A stretch of 64,000 bases of DNA, taken from positions 60,916,253 through 60,980,252 of the forward strand of contig OZ026525.1 of assembly GCA_964019695.1 (NCBI GenBank), written 5' to 3'. Positions 1 to 10,439 of this stretch are shown here, in pieces. The DNA is from Loripinus fragilis (Eukaryota > Mollusca > Bivalvia > Lucinida > Lucinidae). Positions within the stretch are counted from its first letter, which is position 1. The number at the start of each line of letters is the position of its first letter. Below the pieces are notes generated by a model that did not search any database, was not told where the DNA came from, and saw only the letters and a program-made list of their open reading frames with translations. A program made the position numbers and the translations under genes.

Positions 1-1530
1 TTGAGGCACACCTGGACCACATTATAACCTTTTTATTACATCCGCGTAAAACCGTTTCTATAATCTCTTTTGCCTTTTTTAACCAGTAGCGCCAGTGAGA
101 CCGAAAAACTGGCGAGATGAAAATTGCAGCAAGAAAGAGCGTGACATTGAAAATGACGTCATAAAATAAACCATTGCTTACAATGTCATTGACAACGAGA
201 CATTTCAACAGACTTTTGTCAATAAAACAATCAAAGACAGCCTTAAGATTAGCATTCCTTAGATACCTTTCTTCTTGCACCGTATTTCATAAAAAATTAA
301 CTTTTTCCGAAAATATTGTATTTGAAGAGCTTACAGGAACTTAAAACGATCCCGGGTAACGATCAATCATCTGATCAGCTTGACACCTGTGTTTCGTGTA
401 TGCTACTTTACCAGCCTGGGGGCTATAGTCATTTTGTTTGTTTAATCGAAACTGGCAAAAAGCCTAGCTGTTCCATGTTCTGATTTCCCATTATTTTTAT
501 TCTTCTGGCAATTCGCTATTTTATGGCCCGAATCGAGGGTAAATACATCAGAAAATAGGGTCTCATAACAATTCTTAAATCTACTCAGCCATGATGAAAC
601 GAGTAGAATCGAAAAAGTGCATGACTCCTGTGCGTCATCACTATGTGGCAGTGCCAAAAATCCATATTGATGCCATATTATGGATTTTTGGCAACGTCAT
701 GTGACTGTGCCAATATGGATTCAGTGCAACGGCAAATATTATCAGTGCTAACGGCAATTTTACAATGTAAAATGTAGAAGGCATGTAATAATGGTTTTTA
801 TCACTTATGTGAAACATTATTCCTTAGCTCTTTAGCCTGCCACTATTTTTTATCCTGAAAATGTCTTCTGCTTTTTACGTCTGCTGCATATTTTCCAAGT
901 GCACTTCAGACAAGATTTTTTCAAGGAAGCAAACAATATGAAACCCTGATCAGGCTGCTCCCTGATCTGAGTCCGAATTGTTTGCAATATAGGCTACCCA
1001 AGAACATAAGCAGACAAGGCGAGCAGACAACAAAGGCAAAGGTTTATATTTGCATTCTTTGCAATCCAGCGAGGCAAGATGTCTAATTTTTGGTTTGAGT
1101 CTAAATCTACTTCTAATAAAAGTCCAAAATGTCCACCCACCTTACTTAACCTAATGAATATTCATGTCGTCATAAAGAGTTCTTTTGAGTTGTGATTGCT
1201 ATATCAACTTCTGATTTCCAGCCAGTACAGTGGATTCATTATATGGAATAAAACAAGTGTGAATCTTGAACTGCTGGCTTCATCAGAAGCCATCTGATCT
1301 GTGCTCAGTATGCTTGATAGGTTGATTACAGTATTTCAACGATGAAGTATCATTTTGCTATGTATATCCTGTCCTAGGACATCATTCTTTGTCAGATCAT
1401 ATGCTAAATGCTTAGCAAGAAATATGAGATTTTGTTAGCTCTACTGAGCATTCAATCTTTCTCAAATATATTCTAATTTTTCTCTAAAAATATTTATCAA
1501 AATACAAATTAAATGATTATCCAATTTCAG
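1..1530. other. GCN1 intron (upstream part), no exon recognised
   Basis: AT-rich sequence upstream of the first recognisable GCN1 exon. I found no stretch resembling the GCN1 HEAT repeats that should precede 1531, so this is read as intron continuing off the left edge. A small imperfect inverted repeat lies near 655-725 (copies of 'ccatattatgg' and 'tgccaaaaatcc'). Confidence 0.6.
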
Positions 1531-1742
1531 AGAAACTATGTTACAGTCTTTGAGATTTTGTCTAAGTGGAGCTGGGGCAAAGATGTCAGCTGCAACGAGG
1601 AAACAGTTGACACCAATATTGTTAGGCATGCTAGGTAGTTCCGAAGATGCCACTCGGTCGGTAGTGTCGGCGTGTACAGGCGTACTGTGTTTGTCATTAC
1701 CCGAGGAGGAATTAACAGATATGTTGATACAGCATTTGTTAG
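1531..1742 (+). CDS. GCN1: GCN1 internal exon (fifth from the end)
   Basis: GCN1 is a large cytosolic HEAT-repeat protein that binds colliding ribosomes and, with GCN20/ABCF3, activates the eIF2alpha kinase GCN2. The exon follows an acceptor 'ccaatttcag' and ends at 'TTAG|GTAAGATC'. It is 212 nt: one base finishing a codon, 70 codons, and one base (G) carried to the next exon. The translation includes MLQSLRFCLSGAGAK and a following HEAT-like segment (ILLGMLGSSEDATR), which aligns by memory with the vertebrate GCN1 segment 'LRFVIQGAGAK...LLLSMLGHDEDNTR'. The carried G joins the next exon's AC to give Asp in LLDTSSNVDW, matching the vertebrate LADVSGIDW. Splice phase and family match are both good; the paralogue question does not arise because GCN1 is usually single copy. 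The rest of the gene is off the left edge. Confidence 0.93.
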
Positions 1743-1846
1743 GTAAGATCCCCAATCAAAAATATTCGGGTCACCAGATAAATGTGAGTATCAAAAATGT
1801 ATTTTTCTTATTTCTCAACCGAAACATGTTATGGATACAGTCATGT

Positions 1847-2413
1847 CCCCTAACATTGCGCGGCCCCTAACATTGCGCACTAGCTCAAGTGACTATGCCA
1901 TATTTAATCATAAAAATCTTTTTTTATATTTAGTACCAGGCTGCTTTTGCAAAGAGAAAAACAGCAAAATATTTTCAATTTAAGATTTCACTGCTGAGCA
2001 AGGGAGGATTTTGGCAAAAAATTGCAAAAGTGATAAAAAATTTCAGACCTAAATTTCAAATGACCCAGACTTCAAATTATCTATTTTGAATCAAGTTTTT
2101 GTTGAAGTATATTGTTGAGAATAATCTTGGGTTACTTTCCCTGGTATATTTTGTAAAAGCAATTCATTAAAGAGAAGTTGTTGAAAATTTTGCAGAAGGT
2201 GCGCAATGTTAGGGGACTATTTTCGTTATCCTAAAACAGGGGGGTTGTGCTTTTCAAATCAAAGTTGCTAGAGATCGAGAAAATATTTTTCATTTTGAAC
2301 TCTATGTAAATGATATATAATGATTATTTTATTTGGCTGTGCTCACTTCAATTTTGTTTCTTTCTAATAATATCCAACGGAGGTTAAAAGGCTCAAGTGC
2401 GCAATGTTAGGGG
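1847..2413. mobile_element. Nested inverted-repeat element, ends CCCCTAACATTGCGC
   Basis: The left side has two direct copies of 'cccctaacattgcgc' (1847-1861 and 1864-1880). The right side has two inverted copies of 'gcgcaatgttagggg' (ending 2215 and 2413). The two pairs look like two sets of termini, as if one short TIR element inserted into or beside another. No coding capacity. It lies in a GCN1 intron. Confidence 0.6.
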
Positions 2414-2422
2414 CCTTCACCG

Positions 2423-2465
2423 TACTCAAAAGAACCGTTTCAATGAGACGGTTCTTTTGAACACC
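2423..2465. repeat. MITE family C hairpin (truncated copy)
   Basis: Perfect-looking hairpin 'caaaagaaccgt...acggttcttttg', the core of family C. The flanks normally seen in this family (attttcttacccatca...) are only partly kept. It abuts the end of the preceding nested element. Confidence 0.7.
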
Positions 2466-2639
2466 CAAAAAAAATGTTTCATTTGATAGATAAGAAAATA
2501 TTGACAATTTTATCCCCTCAAATTTTTGATCATCTGGACCTACAAATATTGTGATATCTTACTTGATTATTGGGGATATTGATATTTCATGTGAATTGTT
2601 TTTTGGGGGAAAAAAATGGTTGTATTTGGTTATCAGGCT

Positions 2640-2800
2640 GGTGTGCATTAGCCCTTAAAGCGCCACCTATAATTTGCAGTAGACGACAATTGCAAGTTGT
2701 GCCCCTTTTTCAAAAATAACAAATAAGGCATGATATTTCATGTGAATCGTCTACTGGCAGACAATTCTCATGTAATATCATACCTTATTTTTTGTCAGGT
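2640..2800. repeat. MITE family K (partial)
   Basis: Contains 'cccttaaagcgccac' followed by arms 'aaataaggcatgatat' and 'atatcataccttattt' around a hairpin 'gaatcgtctactggcagacaattc'. The same structure recurs at 52623-52835. Confidence 0.6.
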
Positions 2801-2801
2801 A

Positions 2802-3017
2802 CTGTAAATTCCGAAATTTTCTAGAGGGTTATATTTTCGCGAAATTTTGCACATGCAAAGTTTCGTGAAAATATAACCCTTGCTAAAGGGTGAAATCAGT
2901 CTGCCGTTTACTGATATAGGTAAATCATACCTTAGTCGCAAATTTTTAACGTCCCTAATATGTCTTTTAACGCTATTCACGAAAATAAAATTCTCATGAA
3001 TATTTCCGAATTTACAG
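2802..3017. mobile_element. MITE family G, copy 1
   Basis: Non-coding 216-bp element with terminal inverted repeats CTGTAAATTC(C/G)GAA and a TA on each side (2800-2801, 3018-3019), consistent with a TA target-site duplication as made by Tc1/mariner/pogo-type transposases. A second copy in the opposite orientation is at 3858-4072. Confidence 0.8.
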
Positions 3018-3278
3018 TAGCTGCGGATGTTCATGCTGCATACACTCAAGTGGACCCATGTGAATGATGTTTGCCTGCCGAGGCTCAGATAAATTGTGGG
3101 GCACTAAAAAAGAATAGATATAGAGGGCTGGGTCATGCCTTTTGTGTGTTAGATGGTGGGGATAGGGGTGAAAACAATTTTTCTTCAGTAAGTTATGCTC
3201 TGACACATTAAATTTAAGGACATTTAGATTTGCACAACATGCAGGCAAAAACATAGGCCCTTCATTGGCCTTATGCAA
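3018..3278 (+). repeat. Local duplication, copy 1
   Basis: Matches 3665-4171 from 'tgctgcatac...caagtggacccatg' through 'gggctggg...atgccttttg' and 'gcacaacatgcaggcaaaaacatag' (spread over the unit). This copy lacks the MITE that splits copy 2 and so preserves the empty site 'cacattaaattt'. Confidence 0.8.
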
Positions 3279-3280
3279 AG

Positions 3281-3665
3281 CAGGGTCCGCACAGGCTTGA
3301 ACAGTACTTGAATATACAGTTTCGTCTTGAAAAGTCCTTGAAAATTAAATTTGCCTTGAAGAGTACTTGAAAAACACTAAAAGTCTTGAAAATCCTTGAA
3401 TTTTACCATTTACAGGAAGATTCAACACTGTCTTTGGAGACCGAAATGAGTATAAAAGTGTGGTGCCATTATTTGGCACCACAATTTTATATTCATTTTC
3501 TAAAATTTATATCTTTAGTAATGCAGTCTGGCATTTCAAAAATAGAATTTAACATCTATATTACTATTTTTCATAAGATTTCAGTCCTTGAAAACAGTAG
3601 GAAAGTCTTTTAGAAGTCCTTGAAAAGTCCTTGAATTTTACGAAAACTTGCCTGTATGAACCTTG
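3281..3665 (+). mobile_element. Repeat family E ('cttgaaaagtccttgaa')
   Basis: Starts 'cagggtccgcacaggctt' and ends 'gcctgtatgaaccttg', which are imperfect inverted ends. The inside is made of repeated 'cttgaaaagtccttgaa' phrases and a hairpin around 'tggtgccattatttggcacca'. Other copies: 6141-6555, 13576-13965, and inverted 25616-25986. Confidence 0.75.
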
Positions 3666-4171
3666 TAGCTCTAGATGTTTATGCTGCATACTCTCAAGTG
3701 GACCCATGTTCACCTGCCCAGGCTCAGATAAATTGTGTGGCACTAATTAAATCATGATTAAATATAGAGGGCTGGGTATGCCTTTTGGGTGTTCTTTAGA
3801 TGGTGGGGATAGGGGTAAAAACAATTTATCTTCAGTATGTTATGCTCTGACACATTACTGTAAATTCGGAATTTTTCGAGAGAATTTTATTTTGCAAAAA
3901 GCGTTAAAAGACATATTTAGCACGGTAAAAAATCACGACTAAGGCATGATTTACCTACATCAGTAAATGACAGAGTAATTTTGCCATTTCTCGAGGGTAT
4001 TATTTTCACGAAACTTTGCATATGTGAAGTTTTGGGAAAATAAAACCCTCGCGAAAATTCCCAAATTTACAGTAAATTCAAGAATTGGAATGGATAATAA
4101 GTAAATTCATGGGCATTTAGAGTTGCACAACATGCAGGCAAAAACATAGGCCCCTTCATTGGCCTTATGCA
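3665..4171 (+). repeat. Local duplication, copy 2 (split by MITE G)
   Basis: Second copy of 3018-3278, expanded by the 215-bp MITE at 3858-4072. Both ends of the unit still match copy 1, including 'ccttcattggccttatgca'. Confidence 0.8.
3858..4072. mobile_element. MITE family G, copy 2 (inserted in duplication)
   Basis: 215 bp, ends CTG...CAG, flanked by TA (3856-3857 and 4073-4074). Opposite orientation to copy 1. The empty site in duplication copy 1 has a single TA, confirming the TA duplication. Confidence 0.85.
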
Positions 4172-4254
4172 TAGGATTAACCATCAACTTTATCAGAAAA
4201 GTGTTGTGTTGTGTTGTATGTCAAATTGAAGGTCATGAAGATAAGAAAGCAAAA

Positions 4255-4496
4255 GACAGTGTGCACCAATCCCAACAAAATCGTCTGCTTTTCTCGTCTG
4301 CTGAAATGTTTAAGAAGCCTATATGGCAAACAGTGTGGACCCAGATCACACTGCTCCTATAGGAGCAGCCTGTTCTGGGTCCACGCTGTTTGCTTCTATA
4401 CTTAATTTGTCAGTAATGTTAGGCAATTATTTGCAGCAGACAACTTCAGCAGACAACATTTTGAGATGCATTTTTTTCTTGGAGCTTTAAGGGTTA
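4255..4496. mobile_element. MITE family A
   Basis: About 240 bp, ending in 'ctttaagggttaa'; the left end is eroded. Centre: 'gcaaacagtgtggaccc' and its inverted partner around 'ctcctataggag'. Subterminal 'tcgtctgct' and 'cagcagac' repeats. Other copies: 10836-11078, 19080-19295, 29781-30020, 34715-34936. Confidence 0.8.
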
Positions 4497-4606
4497 AGCC
4501 CCTTGGGTGGACCAAATGGATGAGGCAGAGGTCAGAAAATCACATTTTTGAAGAAAAAAAAAGTTGTAACTTATTTAATGTTGTTATTTACATGTTCTCA
4601 TTTTAG

Positions 4607-4755
4607 ACACAAGTTCCAATGTGGACTGGACATTGCGACATGGCCGCGGTATCGCCCTGGGAATAGCTTTAAAAGAAGGTGCAGAGAAGGTATGGACAGA
4701 CCAGTACCAGGCAGCAGTGAAGAATACAGTTACTTCCCTTGTTGAATCAGATAGG
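4607..4755 (+). CDS. GCN1: GCN1 exon (fourth from the end)
   Basis: Acceptor 'ttctcattttag', donor 'GATAGG|GTGAGT'. The exon is 149 nt: two bases completing a split Asp codon plus 49 codons, ending in phase 0. It encodes TSSNVDWTLRHGRGIALGIA and then ...TSLVESDR, matching the conserved vertebrate 'IDWMVRHGRSLALSVA...ATADR' segment near the GCN1 C-terminus. The WxxRHGR core is the clearest diagnostic stretch in the whole fragment. Confidence 0.95.
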
Positions 4756-4932
4756 GTGAGTTGTGGCATTGCACGTGTTCAGATTGTTTATAAAAATCTT
4801 AATTGAATTATATTTACAAAGCGAGTAGACCATGATAAAATGCTATGTTATGTGGCATTTCATCTGGGTCTACACTGTTTACCAAGTAACGTACCATCTA
4901 GGAGTCTCCAGTAGACAAATAGTTAATCACAA

Positions 4933-5152
4933 ATGGGCCTCATTGCGAGAAAACCTTTTTTGGGGGTATCCGACAAAGTGAGATTCAAACCAGCCTGCTC
5001 AGGTACAGGTACTAGCTAGAAAATTGAAATTTTGCTCATAGCAACTCTAGATATGTTACTTTCTAAAAAGCGAAAACAAAGGCGCTGATCAGTCTGCACC
5101 TTTGTTGTTTGCAAATCCTCAAGACAGGTTTTCTTGTGTCGAGGCCAAAAAA
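4933..5152. mobile_element. MITE family I
   Basis: Ends 'gcctcattgcgagaaaacc' and 'ttttcttgtgtcgaggcc' form imperfect terminal inverted repeats. The interior holds 'gcgctgatcagtctgcacc'. A better-kept copy is at 63342-63590. Confidence 0.7.
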
Positions 5153-5222
5153 CATATGTGGCCATCCTTAAAAATATATTTGTTTGCCGTGCTCCTACCC
5201 ATCAATTCAGTTTTGGTAGGTC

Positions 5223-5246
5223 TTTTTTTTTTTTTTTTTTTTTTTT
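5223..5246. repeat. Poly-T tract (24)
   Basis: Uninterrupted run of T directly seen; likely length-variable. Confidence 0.95.
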
Positions 5247-5689
5247 AGAAATTCAGCTGTATATAAGGTAAGAATGCATATAATAACAGTCTCTGTAACC
5301 TTTCTTCAATTAAAATACAGCTTTAAATGATTTTAAAGAAGATTTTGTTAACAGAATTAGAGAAGAATTTTAAAAAAAATTCTCAGAAAAGCAATAATTT
5401 TTGGGGTAGGGCCTGGTTTGGGTGGTCAGGTAGGAGCACGGCAAACCAACATTTTTTTAAGTTCGGCCTGTTCTGGATGCAAAAAATAACGTCTCTGTCT
5501 CACTCAGACGGTTCTTTCAAGAACCCAGAACAAATAATATTCTTTGGAAATTCTAAAAATAATCAATCTTACAGTTAAACTTCTTTTAACTTCAACTTCT
5601 GATTGATTACTCAAGGAGAACAACTCTGGTTGCATTGACTTTTTGTTAAAAAGTCTACAGTCTTCTCTGTTTTTAAAATGGGGGAGCAA

Positions 5690-6140
5690 GTCTATATGAG
5701 AAACCAAGGCTGGTGGTAAGTGTTCTAAAATTTTGAACACTTATCTCTCTCTGTTCTCAAAATGTTAGATATATGGACTGGGTATCACAAAACACTTGTC
5801 AGAATAGCAAACAAGGAAGACCCTAATCAGACTGCCAGGCCTCCAGATAAGAGTGTGTATAGGAAAACTATTTTCTTTATCGTCCAAAATATAAGTTGTG
5901 GGTACTCAAAAGGACCATCTCAATGAGACGGTTCTATTGAGCACCCAAAACACATTGTTTAAATTGATGGGTAAAAAAAGAATGACAATTTTACGCTAAT
6001 AAAATTTCCTTATCTGGATCTATGGACTGCTTCTGTTATCAGACTGCTTCTTCGGAATCAGTCTGATCTGGGTCTGTGATGTTTGTCAAGGACTTTGTTG
6101 CTGGCAACTAGTGTTTGATCTTTTAGAAAATCTACCATAC
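5690..6140 (+). repeat. Repeat family M, interrupted copy
   Basis: Matches 20100-20345 and 60385-60545 ('cttgtcagaatagcaaac', 'gactgcttcttc', 'aactagtgtt', 'ttttagaa...ctacc'). This copy is interrupted at 5836-6037 by a family C element with a 10-bp direct repeat at the junctions. Confidence 0.75.
5836..6037. mobile_element. MITE family C inserted in family M
   Basis: Ends read 'caggcctccagataag' and 'cttatctggatctatgg', imperfect inverted repeats. The core hairpin is 'ggtactcaaaaggaccat...gacggttctattgagcacc'. Flanked by the direct repeat ATCAGACTGC (5826-5835 and 6038-6047), the target-site duplication. Intact family M at 20243 shows the empty site. Confidence 0.8.
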
Positions 6141-6555
6141 CAGGGTTCGCACAGGCTTGAAAAGTACTTGAATATGAAGGGCTTTCTTGAAAAGTCCTCG
6201 AAAATGAAAAATGCCTTGAAAAGTACTGGAGAATCACTATAAGGCCTTGAAAAGTACTTTAATTATACTGTTTTCTGTAAGACTTTATCCTGTTATTGTA
6301 GACTAAAATTGGTATAGAATGGCTGTCCCTTTAATTGGTGCAGCATAATGCTGCACCAAATAAAGGGGCAACAATTTTATGCTAATTTTCTGATACTTAT
6401 TTATGTGTTCAATCAGCCCATCATTTGCAAAGTTAAATTTAATGTCTAATTCAGTATGTTTCATAAACTTACAGTCCTTGAAAACTGTACTATAGGTTTT
6501 TAGAAGTCCTTGAAAAGTCCTTGAATTTTACTCAAACTTGCCTGTTTGAACCCTG
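6141..6555 (+). mobile_element. Repeat family E copy
   Basis: From 'cagggttcgcacaggctt' to 'gcctgtttgaaccctg', giving clear inverted termini. Internal hairpin 'ggtgcagcataatgctgcacc' spread over 6340-6360. It ends 28 bp before the next GCN1 exon. Confidence 0.8.
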
Positions 6556-6583
6556 ATGCTATAACATATAATTGTATTTCCAG

Positions 6584-6685
6584 ATCCCCCTGTGTCTGTG
6601 TGGATATAGATGTTTAGGATATTTAATTAACCACCTTGTCCAGACAGGTGAAGATTCATCAGAATACTGTGTTATATTGACAAAG
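6584..6685 (+). CDS. GCN1: GCN1 exon (third from the end)
   Basis: Acceptor 'attgtatttccag', donor 'ACAAAG|GTATGA'. 102 nt, exactly 34 codons, phase 0 at both ends. It encodes IPLCLCGYRCLGYLINHLVQ and TGEDSSEYCVILTK, corresponding to vertebrate 'IPIAVSGVRGMGFLMRHHIETGG...'. Too short for simple ORF finding but required to keep the GCN1 frame: the preceding exon ends ...ESDR and the vertebrate protein continues IP. Confidence 0.93.
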
Positions 6686-6699
6686 GTATGATATCTCCA

Positions 6700-6895
6700 T
6701 ATAGGGTTTAGATAAACAAAAAATTTAAGTGTTAAACTGTAAATATTTTCTTACCCATCATTTTGAACATATGTTTTGGGTGCTCAAAAGAACCATCTCA
6801 TTGAGACGATTCTTTTGAGTACCCACAACTTATGTTTTGGTTGAGAAATAAGAAAATTGAATTTTTGGTACGCACTCTTAACTAAAGGCCTGTAT
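6700..6895. mobile_element. MITE family C copy
   Basis: Core hairpin 'gctcaaaagaaccatctc' with inverted partner 'gagacgattcttttgag', flanked by 'ttttcttacccatca' and 'gttgagaaataagaaaa'. Starts about 15 bp after a GCN1 exon's donor. Confidence 0.8.
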
Positions 6896-6907
6896 AATTA
6901 AATTTGG

Positions 6908-7150
6908 CCCAGAGGTTATATAGTTTTTAATATGCTCAACTCATCTGAACATGAGATTTGAACTGCTCATAAAAGCTAAAATGCTGTCAGACAAATAAAG
7001 AATTTTATTGCTTTAAAACTCTTAGGTGTTGTATTTATCCTGCTAATAAATGTTAAAATGCCAACAATTGTTGGCATTTTAACATTTATGAGCAAGATAA
7101 ATTTCATGCTTAGCTGAGCATGAAAAAGTTTCATAACTCAGGGCCTGATC
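6908..7150. mobile_element. MITE family D copy
   Basis: Has the family palindrome 'gttaaaatgccaacaatt' with its inverse, and 'gctgagcatgaaaaagttt' at the right end. Copies: 23040-23240, 28090-28325, 63665-63880. Confidence 0.75.
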
Positions 7151-7710
7151 TGCCAAATCATGTTCAAAATTCATGTGTAGCTTCATTGGGAAAGGCTGCA
7201 TAAGGTAATTGCCTAATTGGACTGATTGGATAGGAACTGGTAGTATTTCGCTATCTTTAACCTTTAGAAAATGAAAATTCATTATAGCAATACATTGTAT
7301 AGAAGCCTGTTAAATTACATGCATCACGGCTGAAACTTCAGGATCATTCTTGAATTCAGGATTATGAGGTTGGCTTTCCATAGAAAGGCAGCCTCAAAAT
7401 AGTGAATTAGGCAGATTATGATAGCTTCTCTGAGTAATTTTCAGATTTAACCATTTGAACTCTAAATTAATCATTTTTGTTGGCATCCTGCAAGTTTTAA
7501 GCAAATGGACTTTACCATCTGTATCAATTGGAGGAGTCCATTTCCAATTATAAGTTTGTTGTGGTAGTTTTATTTTTATTCAAATTGTTGCTTGAATACT
7601 TGTTTTGATAGATTTTCTTAAGTGAAAGTTTTCAGAATTATTCCTGTATTCAAGATATTCAGGTTGACACCTCAAAATACTGAATTGGGCAGATTATACC
7701 AACCTCTGAT

Positions 7711-8000
7711 GGGGCCGCGTAGTGCAGTCGGTAACATGTCTGGCTACAGATGCATATCTGACATCCAGGGGTCACATGTTAGATCCCTGGACGGTCCCAT
7801 ACTTTTGTGGAGATTGATCATGAAATAATTTCTACAGTCATTCTCTTCCCTTCAGCTGATTCATTCAAGAAGGGTTGTTGTTAGTTCCAAGCGAAAGTAT
7901 GTACACAAATTACTGGTTAACTGCTTGTTTAAGCTTGCCCAGGAAAATATGTGGGTAGGTGATTTGACCGTCCCGACATGACCATAACAAACAAACAAAC
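7711..8000 (+). mobile_element. SINE family 1 (tRNA-derived)
   Basis: Head 'ggggccgcgtagtgcagtcg' resembles a tRNA with an A-box-like segment and a decayed B box; the tail carries an (aaac)n run. About 290 bp. Better copies at 18078-18408 and 31756-32076 show B box 'gttcgatccc'. Confidence 0.85.
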
Positions 8001-8202
8001 CTCTCGGATTTTTTTATTGGTTTAAACTTTATACAAAGGGCAATTAAATATTGAACTTGAAATTGTTAATATTTTGCAGCCATATTGTAAGTTTTAAGAT
8101 TCAAATTTCTAAAGTTCAGGATTTTAGAAAAAAAATGCATTTCCACCCATGTATTTTACTTATCAGATTCTATGCTCATTATTTTATGTCTATCTTTTGC
8201 AG

Positions 8203-8421
8203 GGGATGAAACATGAGTCAAATGATGTGAAACAATTAATAGGTCAGTTGGTATCCCACTTTACATCATCAGTAGACAAACCGCTGGACCCGAGTGTGGC
8301 AAAACTTCTTATTCCTTCACTCGTGATGGGCACAAAGGAGAGGAACACTCTGGTGAAATCAAATTCTGAGTTTGCGCTTATATCTCTCTTACAGCTGAGA
8401 AAAGATGAATCTTACTTAAAG
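8203..8421 (+). CDS. GCN1: GCN1 exon (penultimate)
   Basis: Acceptor 'tctatcttttgcag', donor 'TTAAAG|GTAAAT'. 219 nt, 73 codons, phase 0 at both ends. It encodes GMKHESNDVKQLIGQLVSHF, PLDPSVAKLLIPSLVMGTKE and RNTLVKSNSEFALISLLQLR. These match the vertebrate order 'NPSSDIRLVAEKMIWW...PLDPQAIKPILKALLDNTKDKNTVVRAYSDQAIVNLLKMR', a HEAT-repeat stretch close to the C-terminus. Confidence 0.95.
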
Positions 8422-8439
8422 GTAAATCCACAGGTTTAG

Positions 8440-8630
8440 ATAAACAAAATGTTTGAGTGTAAAATTGTAAATATTTTCTTACCCATCAGTTTTAGCATAT
8501 GTTTTGGTTGCTCAAAATCACCGTCTCAATGAGACAGTTCTTTTGAGTACCCACAACATATGTTTAGGTTGAGAAATAAAAAAAAAAGTTTTGTTACGCA
8601 CTCTTAACTAAAGTCCTGTAAATCCTTTAT
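8440..8630. mobile_element. MITE family C copy
   Basis: Core 'gctcaaaatcaccgtctc' with inverse 'gagacagttcttttgag'; flanks as in other copies. Begins about 20 bp after a GCN1 donor, the second GCN1 exon with a family C element at this distance. Confidence 0.8.
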
Positions 8631-8967
8631 TAATCATGCTGGATATTAGTCCCCTACCTGTGTTCATGCCGGAGGGGACTATAGGTTTGCCCTCCATCCA
8701 TATGTCCATCCCTCTATCTGTCTGCTGAAATCTGGATCCCGATATAACTAAAAAAATATTCAAGATAGCTTAATGAAACTTGGTCTGGTAGCAGGTGGCA
8801 ATGTGCTGATTATGTACATCTTTTTTTTTTCTTTGATGTCATATGAAAACTGGTTGCTATGGTAACAGATAACCAGTAGGGGACTTATGTGTTGTGGTCA
8901 ACAAGCACACCTGCTTGTTTTTATGTACTACACTGCTCCCCAATTTGATCCAGTTACATGTAATTTG

Positions 8968-9150
8968 CAAGGAGCACAGTGGCTCAGTGGTAGAATGCTT
9001 GACTGGAGATTGAGGGGTTGCGGGTTCGAGCCTCACCAGAGGTACTGTGTTGTGTCCTTGAGCAAGACACTTTATCCTCTGCTTAGAACTGGTTCAACCC
9101 AGGAAGACCTGTCCCAACATAACTGAACAGTTGTTGACTGTAGTTTAAAA
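8968..9150 (+). mobile_element. SINE family 2 (tRNA-derived)
   Basis: Head 'ggagcacagtggctcagtgg' and 'gggttcgagcctcacc' give tRNA-like A and B boxes. Body 'ccttgagcaagacac', 'ggttcaacccaggaagacc'. About 180 bp; this is the most frequent SINE in the window. Confidence 0.85.
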
Positions 9151-9602
9151 TCAAAACCAAAAAGCACATGTAATTTGCAGGATCCCAGTTATTAGCATGT
9201 ATTTACAAGTAGATTTGAAAACAGTGCGGATCCAGAAGCCAGCTGATCTGGGTCTACACTGTTTTCAAAACAGGACATATAGGGGATCAGCATCTAAAGT
9301 GTTTATAGTCTTTTGTTTTCCTGCAGTTTTATCAGTTAAATTTTGTTCTTGTAGGAACACAAATCAAAATCTGAAAGAGCATGGAACAATTATTTTTTAC
9401 ATTAGAATAAACAGTATGTTGCCTTTGCTTCGAATGAAAAGTTGCTAAGCAGAATATTGTCATCAAAATAGGCTAAAAATAGTAAAATTGTCATTTAGGA
9501 CTGAATTTGAGACCTTTTAACCGAGAAATTAGCAAACAGCACAAGCAAAATGCCAAAAAGATATTTAAACAGATGACAGATATTACCACGACAAACAACA
9601 TA

Positions 9603-9780
9603 TTAAGAGTTTTGATGGAGCTTCTATGCTTTTGTGGATAAAACACTTGCCTTGTAAACAGGGGGTTGGGGGCTCGATCCCCAGCTTCTCCATTCTGTCA
9701 GATGAGTCTTTAAGCGATGCTGTAGCCCCCTCCCATATGGCCATAGCTGTTGGTGGGACATTAAACACAAGAAAACAAAA
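9603..9780 (+). mobile_element. SINE family 3 (tRNA-derived)
   Basis: Head 'gcttgtaaacag'-type anticodon region and B box 'ggctcgatcccc', body 'ctgtcagatgagtctttaag', tail 'gtgggacattaaacac'. Shares the 'gggac(g/a)t(t/a)aa' tail theme with SINE families 1 and 2. Other copies: 25005-25120, 29430-29590, 47460-47800. Confidence 0.75.
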
Positions 9781-10439
9781 GTTTTTGTATTTAGCTGTGC
9801 TGATATCTAATTCTTGAAAAAACGGTCTTATGAAGCCTCATATTTGCTACTATAGCAACGGCAAAAGTAAAATGGATACCAAAATTTCACACTTCGATTA
9901 TTGTTCTAATAAGTCAACCTGAAGAAATTGATGAAAAGCGAATTTCTTTTTTTGGGGGGCTTCAGAGGGGGGCCAAGATAGCCCTTTAATGCACATATTT
10001 CTTGGTACACAGAGATTGAATAGTTGTTTTCTCCAAAAGCAAGTAGAAATTGCCATCACTTGCTATTTTAGAAAACAAGTCACTATCATCAACCATACCA
10101 TGCAATATAAGCTTCATGCTGATCAGTGTGGATCTTAAATAGCCAGCTTCTGAAGAAGCTGACTGATATAGATCCACAATGTTTGCTACAAAACCTAATA
10201 TGAAACCAGAAAGATGATAATAATATATTATTTTTGTCACACTCTATGCATTACACAAGACTTAAAATGCTTAAATCAAATTTGTTAAATTTACTACAAA
10301 TATTATCTCTATGGATTGTCAGTAAATGAGCAAGTTGACTAGCACCTTTAGCAAGTGAGAAAAATAGTCACTTGCAATTTTAGCTAGTGAATAACATTCG
10401 TAACCCATATTAGCCTAGTGTCCTTTTTAAAGGACATAT

